The notes under the pieces were generated by a model, which had not been told where the DNA came from, ran no database searches, and saw only the letters and a program-made list of their open reading frames with translations. From Azospirillum sp. TSO35-2 (lineage in GTDB: Bacteria > Pseudomonadota > Alphaproteobacteria > Azospirillales > Azospirillaceae), in the NCBI RefSeq assembly GCF_003116095.1, contig NZ_LGRA01000001.1, forward strand, positions 62,001 to 126,000: a stretch of 64,000 nucleotides of DNA, given 5' to 3'. Every line of letters starts with the position of its first letter. Within the stretch, counting starts at the first letter, position 1. Positions 59,753 to 64,000 of the stretch are shown in pieces. The position numbers and the translations under genes are program-made.

Positions 59753-59780
59753 GCCCCTCTCCCGCTTGCGGGAGAGGGGC
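59753..59780. terminator. 13-bp inverted repeat between convergent tubulin and caspase genes
   Basis: GCCCCTCTCCCGC (59753-59765) and GCGGGAGAGGGGC (59768-59780) are perfect inverted repeats. It sits 15 bases after the tubulin stop and about 30 before the caspase stop, so it can serve both strands. There is no T-run; palindromes of this type recur in GC-rich genomes as intergenic repeats. Confidence 0.55.
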
Positions 59781-59809
59781 CGGCGCCCCCCTGCCCCCCT
59801 CCGCCTGGT

Positions 59810-61318
59810 TCAGCGGTTGATGGTGTAGGTCGTGCTGGTCATCGACCAGCGGGTCATGCGGGTGGCGGTTCCCTGGGTCCAGGGGCGGCGCAGGCGTTCG
59901 GCGATCTGGGCCATGTAGTCGACCGGCTTGGCGACCGGGTTGAGATCGCGGTGCTGGCTCACCTGGGCCGACAGATCGATCGGGTCCTGAAGCACCAGCG
60001 CGATCAGCTTGCCCTGCCCTGCCGGCTCGCTCGCCGTGAACTCGAAGCCATAGGTGGAATCGGGCACCATCAGCGGGCGGTTGGCGTAGATCCGGTTGGA
60101 GCGGTTCTGCGCCTGCGAATGCTCGTTGGGGAAAAGCTGGATCAGTTCGCCGGCGGCGTTGGCGTCGAGCAGGACCAGCGATCCTTCGACCTGGCTGGTC
60201 ACCCGGAAGCGGACGGTCTGGCCGATGCGCACCGGGCCGCCCGGCAGCACCTCGACCTGCACGCCGCCCTGGTTGTCGTTGGCCAGCAGGGCGGTGGCGG
60301 TGTTCTGCAGGCTCGCCGGTGTCGGCGCCGGCGCCGGTGCGGACGTCGTCGCCGCCATCGTCGCCGGGGCGGCCGCCACTTCCCCGCCGGTCACCGGCAA
60401 CGCCAGCTGCGCGGTGTGCGCTTCCAGCGTCGGGGTCAGGCCGGCCTGGCAGGCTTGCAGGGACTTGCAGTAGGCGTCCGATTCCTTCTGCACATAGGCG
60501 TAGAGTTCGGCGTTGGTGACGACGCCGTCGCCGTTGGCGTCGGCCTTCTTGTCGATGATGCCCTGCACGAAGCGGGTGGTGAAGACCCCGGCGACCGGGT
60601 GGGCCCGCGACTCCTCCAGCGCCTTCTGATAGGGGGCGACGGCGGTCCACACCATCCGGCCGGGCACCTGCGGGACGAAGCTCGTCTCGGCCCGGTGCAG
60701 GGCGACCGCGCGGGAGCTGATCGGCTGCGGACGGTCGATCTCCGGGATCAGGGGCAGGCTGCGCGCGCCCTCGATCTCGTCGAAGGCGCCACGGCTGATG
60801 GTGCCGGAATGGCAGCTGTCGATCACCACCGTCACCTTGCGGTCCTTCAGCGCGTCGAGCAGGACCTCCATCTCGTCGTCGATGATCATGTTGCGGACGC
60901 CGCCCTTGCCGTCGGGTTCGGCGTCGGCGGCGACCAGCGTCTCGTCGAGGCCGTCCTCCTCGTCACCGTTGGTGTCGGGCTGCTGGTGGCCGTGGCCGCT
61001 GAAATAGAAGAACACCTCGTCGCCGGGCTTGGTGCTGTCGATCAGCCAACTCCGGAAGCTGGACAGGATGGCGTCGCGCGTCGCCGCCTGGTCGAACAGC
61101 TCCTTGATCTGGTCCGGCCGGTAGCCCAGCGGGCCGCGCAGCAGCCGTTCGATGTTCTTGCCGTCGTTGACCGCGCCGTGCAGCTTCCAGGGGTCCCTGG
61201 CGTATTCGTTGATCGACACGACCAGGGCATGCTTGTCCGCCAGGGCCGGCGCCGTGCCGGTCGCAACGGCGCCGGCGAAAACGGCCAGCCCGAGGGCGGC
61301 GGTGGTCAGAACATTCAT
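59810..61318 (-). CDS. Exported caspase-like protein with EF-hand loop and DUF4384 domain
   Basis: A 502-residue exported protein. The signal peptide ends near TAPALADK (residue 28). The caspase domain has ALVVSINEYARDPWKLHGAV, the catalytic His109 in FYFSGHGHQQ and Cys169 in VVIDSCHSGTIS, and conserved EEDGLDETLVAADA. A loop DANGDGVVTNAE (residues 260-271) has the EF-hand spacing. A linker leads to a DUF4384 domain (about 345-430: VRFRVTSQVEGSLVLLDANA, AGELIQLFPNEHSQAQN). It looks active. It lies 53 bases after the related caspase gene and runs towards the tubulin gene. Confidence 0.87.
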   Translation of the reverse strand: MNVLTTAALGLAVFAGAVATGTAPALADKHALVVSINEYARDPWKLHGAVNDGKNIERLLRGPLGYRPDQIKELFDQAATRDAILSSFRSWLIDSTKPGDEVFFYFSGHGHQQPDTNGDEEDGLDETLVAADAEPDGKGGVRNMIIDDEMEVLLDALKDRKVTVVIDSCHSGTISRGAFDEIEGARSLPLIPEIDRPQPISSRAVALHRAETSFVPQVPGRMVWTAVAPYQKALEESRAHPVAGVFTTRFVQGIIDKKADANGDGVVTNAELYAYVQKESDAYCKSLQACQAGLTPTLEAHTAQLALPVTGGEVAAAPATMAATTSAPAPAPTPASLQNTATALLANDNQGGVQVEVLPGGPVRIGQTVRFRVTSQVEGSLVLLDANAAGELIQLFPNEHSQAQNRSNRIYANRPLMVPDSTYGFEFTASEPAGQGKLIALVLQDPIDLSAQVSQHRDLNPVAKPVDYMAQIAERLRRPWTQGTATRMTRWSMTSTTYTINR

Positions 61319-61371
61319 GCCGGGAATTCCCTTTGGAAGAGGACGGTCGGGCGGCGGTCACGGAGCGGCGC

Positions 61372-62979
61372 TCAGGGGCCCACGGTGTAGACGCCGTGCC
61401 AGCCGATTTCGGCGGTCTTGCCCGGAAGATGGCGGGCCAGCAGCTCGCCGACCTTGGCGGCGGCGGGCTGGCCGTCGATGGCCGCCAGGTCGCGATGAAG
61501 CTCGGTCAGCGGGGCGGCGCTGGTGATCGCCACGAAATGATCGGCGCCGAAGGGCGGATCGACCTTCAGCGTCAGGGCGTAGGGCTTGCCCGTGGCGATC
61601 TGCAGCGGGTCGTGGATCGAACCGCTGTCCTGCGGATAGAGGAAATTGACGGTGCCGTCGTATCCGATGTTGATCAGCGTGAAATAGGTCTGGCTGTGGC
61701 CGCCGACGGTCAGGGTGAAGGTCTCGCCCTTGCGGTAGGCGTGGTCGTCCGGCTTGAGCGCCAGGCTGAGCGAGCGCCGCTCGGCGACGCCCTCCAGCCG
61801 GTCGATCAAGGTCCATTTGTCGACGACGCGCTGCAACCGTTCCAGCGTGGCCGGATCGCCCGGCTTGCCCGGCACGTTGCCCACCACGTCGCCTTGCGAC
61901 GCCACCACGTCGCCGGTGGCGGGATCCCACAGCAGCCGCGCGGTTTCGCTGTCGCCGGCCGGCCGGACGCCGCGCAGCGCCGCCGCCATCGCGGCGCTGT
62001 CGCCGCCCATCACCCGCAGGGACAGCGGCCGCGGCGCGGGAAAGTCGGGGGTCGCGGCGACGGTGTTGCGGGACGGCAGCAGCGCCAGGGTGCCGCGCCC
62101 GGTGGGCTGGACCTGCGGGTGCTGCCGCCCGGCCACCTTCATGCGGACGGTTTCCTGGATGAAGGCCTCCAGCTCGCCCTTCGACAGGATGCCGTCGCCG
62201 TCGCGGTCGGCGTTGCCGCGCAGGGCGCGGGCGAAGGCCCAGCTCAGCGCGCCGCGCGGCTGGTCGTCGATGTAGACCTCGGGCGCCAGTTCGTTCTCGG
62301 CCACGGCGGCGAAGAAGGTCACATGCTCCTGGTCGGTCTTCTCGACCAGCGCGGCGTCGCGGGTCGGCGGCGGCAGCGCGTCGTCCTCGATCGCGCCATA
62401 GGCGGCGAAGCGGGTCCCGAGCGCCCCGGCCCGCCGGTCGAAGCCGCGGGTCATCGTTCCGGAATGGCAGGCGTCGGAGACGAAGATGACGCGGCGTGGT
62501 GCGGCGCGCTGCATCATCGCGGCGATCTCGTCGTCGATGATGCGCTGGGCGGTTCCCGGCCCCTTGGTGTCGAAGCCGGCCAGCAGAATGACCTCGTCCA
62601 GCCCGTCCTCTTCCGACCCCTTGACGCGTTCCGGCTCCTGCCCGCCATGCCCGGCGTAGGACAGCACCAGCACGTCGTCCGGCCGGCTCTTGGCCAGAAG
62701 CCGCTCCCAGGCGGCCATGATCGCGCCGCGCTCGGCGGCGGCGTCGGTCAGCAGCACCACGTCCTTGGCCCCGCCGTCGGTCAGCGCGGCGGCGATGTCG
62801 CGGGCGTCGTTGACGGCGCCGTGCAGCTTGTTGATGTGCTGGTAGTCGTCGATGCCGATGACGAGGCCGAACATGTCGGCCCTGGCGATGCCCGGCAGCA
62901 GACCGGCGATGACGGCGGCGGCGACCGTTCCGGCGACCAGCCCGGCCGACGTGAGCCTGGGGAACAGGCGCGGGCTCAT
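61372..62979 (-). CDS. Exported caspase-like protein with EF-hand loop, second copy
   Basis: A 535-residue exported protein from the ATG at 62979, which overlaps the stop of the OmpA gene by four bases (ATGA). After a hydrophobic signal region (AGLVAGTVAAAVIAGLLPG) comes the caspase domain: FGLVIGIDDYQHINKLHGAV, catalytic His111 in VLSYAGHGGQEP and Cys171 in FVSDACHSGTMT. A DRDGDGILSKGE segment has the EF-hand spacing. The C-terminal part is beta-rich (TFTLTVGGHSQTYFTLINIG) and DUF4384-like. It resembles the product of 59810-61318 but is clearly diverged, so this is an old duplication. Confidence 0.85.
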   Translation of the reverse strand: MSPRLFPRLTSAGLVAGTVAAAVIAGLLPGIARADMFGLVIGIDDYQHINKLHGAVNDARDIAAALTDGGAKDVVLLTDAAAERGAIMAAWERLLAKSRPDDVLVLSYAGHGGQEPERVKGSEEDGLDEVILLAGFDTKGPGTAQRIIDDEIAAMMQRAAPRRVIFVSDACHSGTMTRGFDRRAGALGTRFAAYGAIEDDALPPPTRDAALVEKTDQEHVTFFAAVAENELAPEVYIDDQPRGALSWAFARALRGNADRDGDGILSKGELEAFIQETVRMKVAGRQHPQVQPTGRGTLALLPSRNTVAATPDFPAPRPLSLRVMGGDSAAMAAALRGVRPAGDSETARLLWDPATGDVVASQGDVVGNVPGKPGDPATLERLQRVVDKWTLIDRLEGVAERRSLSLALKPDDHAYRKGETFTLTVGGHSQTYFTLINIGYDGTVNFLYPQDSGSIHDPLQIATGKPYALTLKVDPPFGADHFVAITSAAPLTELHRDLAAIDGQPAAAKVGELLARHLPGKTAEIGWHGVYTVGP

Positions 62980-63953
62980 CGGCGCAGCTCCACGCGGCGG
63001 TTGATCTGGTGGATCTGTTCGGCGGCGTAGCGGGTCGGATCGTCGAGGACCATCGGTTCGGTCGGGCCGAGGCCGATGGTCTGGATCGTGCCGGCGTAGC
63101 CGTTCCGCCGCAGATGGGCGGCCACCGCGTTGGCCCGGTTCAAGGACAGCGTCATGTTGTAGTCGCGGGCGCCGCGTGAGTCGGTGTGGCCGACCAGGGT
63201 GATGGCGGCGGGGGACTGGGTGCGCAGCGTGGCGGCCAGATCGTCGGCCGCCGCCCGGCCCTTGGGCGTGAATTCGGTCGAATCGTAGGTGAACTCGATC
63301 GGCACGGCGACCTTCGTCGGCTTGAAGCCGCGCAGATTGGCCGAGGCCAGACCGCTGGGCGCCCCCGACCGCGTGGTCGGCGGCGCGACGAACCGGTCGG
63401 CCAGCAGGCGGCTTTCCTCCGCCTGCTTGAAGATCTGCTCGATCACCGCCGGCTCGGGAGCCTTGGGCGTGGCGACCTCGTCCTCGATGACGGTCAGGGA
63501 CTCCTGGTAGCTGGCGGCGGCCTTGGCGTAGTCCTTGCGCTCGCGGGCGATGTCGCCCAGCCAGGCATGGACGCGCCAACTGGCGGCGAAGCGCTGGGAA
63601 TCGGCAAGCTCGCCCTCGAAGGACGCCAGCGGCTTGCCCGCCGGGACGCCCTGGACCACCGCCCGCTCGATCCCCCGGACCACCGCCCGGCCGAGCTGGC
63701 CGCGGGTGTCGTTGCCGCAGGACGAGTCGAGAAGCGCCTGTTCGTAGACCGCCTTCAGGCCGCCGGTGTCGCCGGCCTGCTGGAGGTCGCGGGCGCGCTG
63801 CTGCAGGGCGGCGCAATCGGCCAGGGCTTGCGGCCCGGCGGCCGTCAGGACGGTCAGCGTCACCGTCGCGGCGAACGCCGCCTTGCTCCAGCGGGTGGAG
63901 AACCGGCGGACCGACAGGCGGGGCCCGACAGGAAACGTCTCCCGACGCGTCAT
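62976..63953 (-). CDS. OmpA-family protein with helical repeat region
   Basis: A 325-residue exported protein from the ATG at 63953 (GGAGAG upstream). The signal peptide (AAFAATVTLTVLTAAGPQAL) ends near residue 46. A helical repeat region follows (GGLKAVYEQALLDSSCGNDT, WRVHAWLGDIARERKDYAKA, AASYQESLTVIEDE), then the OmpA domain: VPIEFTYDSTEFTPKGRAA, AITLVGHTDSRGARDYNMTL, SLNRANAVAAHLRRNGY and QTIGLGPTEPM. It binds peptidoglycan. It is the first gene of a minus-strand block with the two caspases, so all three are probably made together. Confidence 0.86.
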   Translation of the reverse strand: MTRRETFPVGPRLSVRRFSTRWSKAAFAATVTLTVLTAAGPQALADCAALQQRARDLQQAGDTGGLKAVYEQALLDSSCGNDTRGQLGRAVVRGIERAVVQGVPAGKPLASFEGELADSQRFAASWRVHAWLGDIARERKDYAKAAASYQESLTVIEDEVATPKAPEPAVIEQIFKQAEESRLLADRFVAPPTTRSGAPSGLASANLRGFKPTKVAVPIEFTYDSTEFTPKGRAAADDLAATLRTQSPAAITLVGHTDSRGARDYNMTLSLNRANAVAAHLRRNGYAGTIQTIGLGPTEPMVLDDPTRYAAEQIHQINRRVELRR

Positions 63954-64000
63954 CTCAAACGCTCTCCCAGGGGAATGCGGCATGGAACCGATCGGCCCAT

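Noticed and set aside
61372..63816. 814-codon minus frame covering both the caspase and part of the OmpA gene
   Set aside because: Its first third is out of frame with the OmpA protein. The real caspase starts at 62979 with an ATGA overlap.
1..64000. CRISPR arrays, tRNA and rRNA genes
   Set aside because: No regularly spaced repeats, no cloverleaf and no rRNA-like conserved stretch were seen on either strand.

Overview
The window is high-GC DNA from an alphaproteobacterium. The gene content (phasin, YsnF/DUF2382 stress proteins, HWE/HisKA_2-type kinase, Atu4866-like protein, VirB/VirD4 conjugation set, ParAB) fits an Azospirillum-like member of the Rhodospirillales, and the replicon is most likely a plasmid, megaplasmid or chromid. 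This assignment is inference from gene style; no rRNA, tRNA, CRISPR array or replication initiator was seen.

Layout. (1) 0-7 kb: end of a transglutaminase-like gene, an operon of three small proteins (two DUF2188-like), two YsnF/DUF2382 stress proteins, a phasin-like protein, a PAS/LOV-like sensor kinase with an ExoD-type membrane protein, and several tiny genes. (2) 7-14.7 kb: a mobile block with a tyrosine recombinase, a four-box 11-bp-phased DNA array, a winged-helix plasmid protein, a TniA-TniB-TniQ transposition module with repeated end-like sequences, and a second, shorter winged-helix protein. (3) 14.7-19.4 kb: metabolic cargo with two regulators (LysR beside an SDR and an Atu4866-like protein; AraC beside a type B carboxylesterase). 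(4) 19.6-36.2 kb: a complete conjugation and partition module: VirD2/TraI-like relaxase, MobC-like protein, a candidate nic site matching the RP4/Ti core, ParA/ParB, and VirB1 to VirB11 with an EexN-like protein and VirD4. (5) 36.3-43.2 kb: plasmid upkeep genes (RES/Xre toxin-antitoxin, DUF2493, DUF932, large ParB-like protein) with insertion-sequence debris. (6) 43.6-46.8 kb: a decaying island with an IS5-type remnant, a lower-GC DUF6492-FkbM fusion and a dead VapBC pair. (7) 47.3-64 kb: a large cluster built around a 1224-residue tubulin-like GTPase.

The last cluster is the best candidate for an undescribed system. It holds a glycine-zipper lipoprotein, a secreted WD40-like caspase, a zinc-ribbon/PEGA membrane protein, a membrane-anchored DUF4384 protein, an OmpA protein, a 525-residue protein of unknown family, a small integral membrane protein, the tubulin-like protein with a C-terminal GYF_2 domain, two further exported caspase-like proteins each with an EF-hand-like loop, and a second OmpA protein with a helical repeat region. 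The four transcription blocks alternate in direction and are closely spaced. The architecture suggests an envelope-spanning device joining a cytoplasmic filament-forming GTPase to exported, possibly calcium-responsive caspases and peptidoglycan-bound OmpA anchors. That model is inference; the domain calls rest on motifs visible in the sequence.
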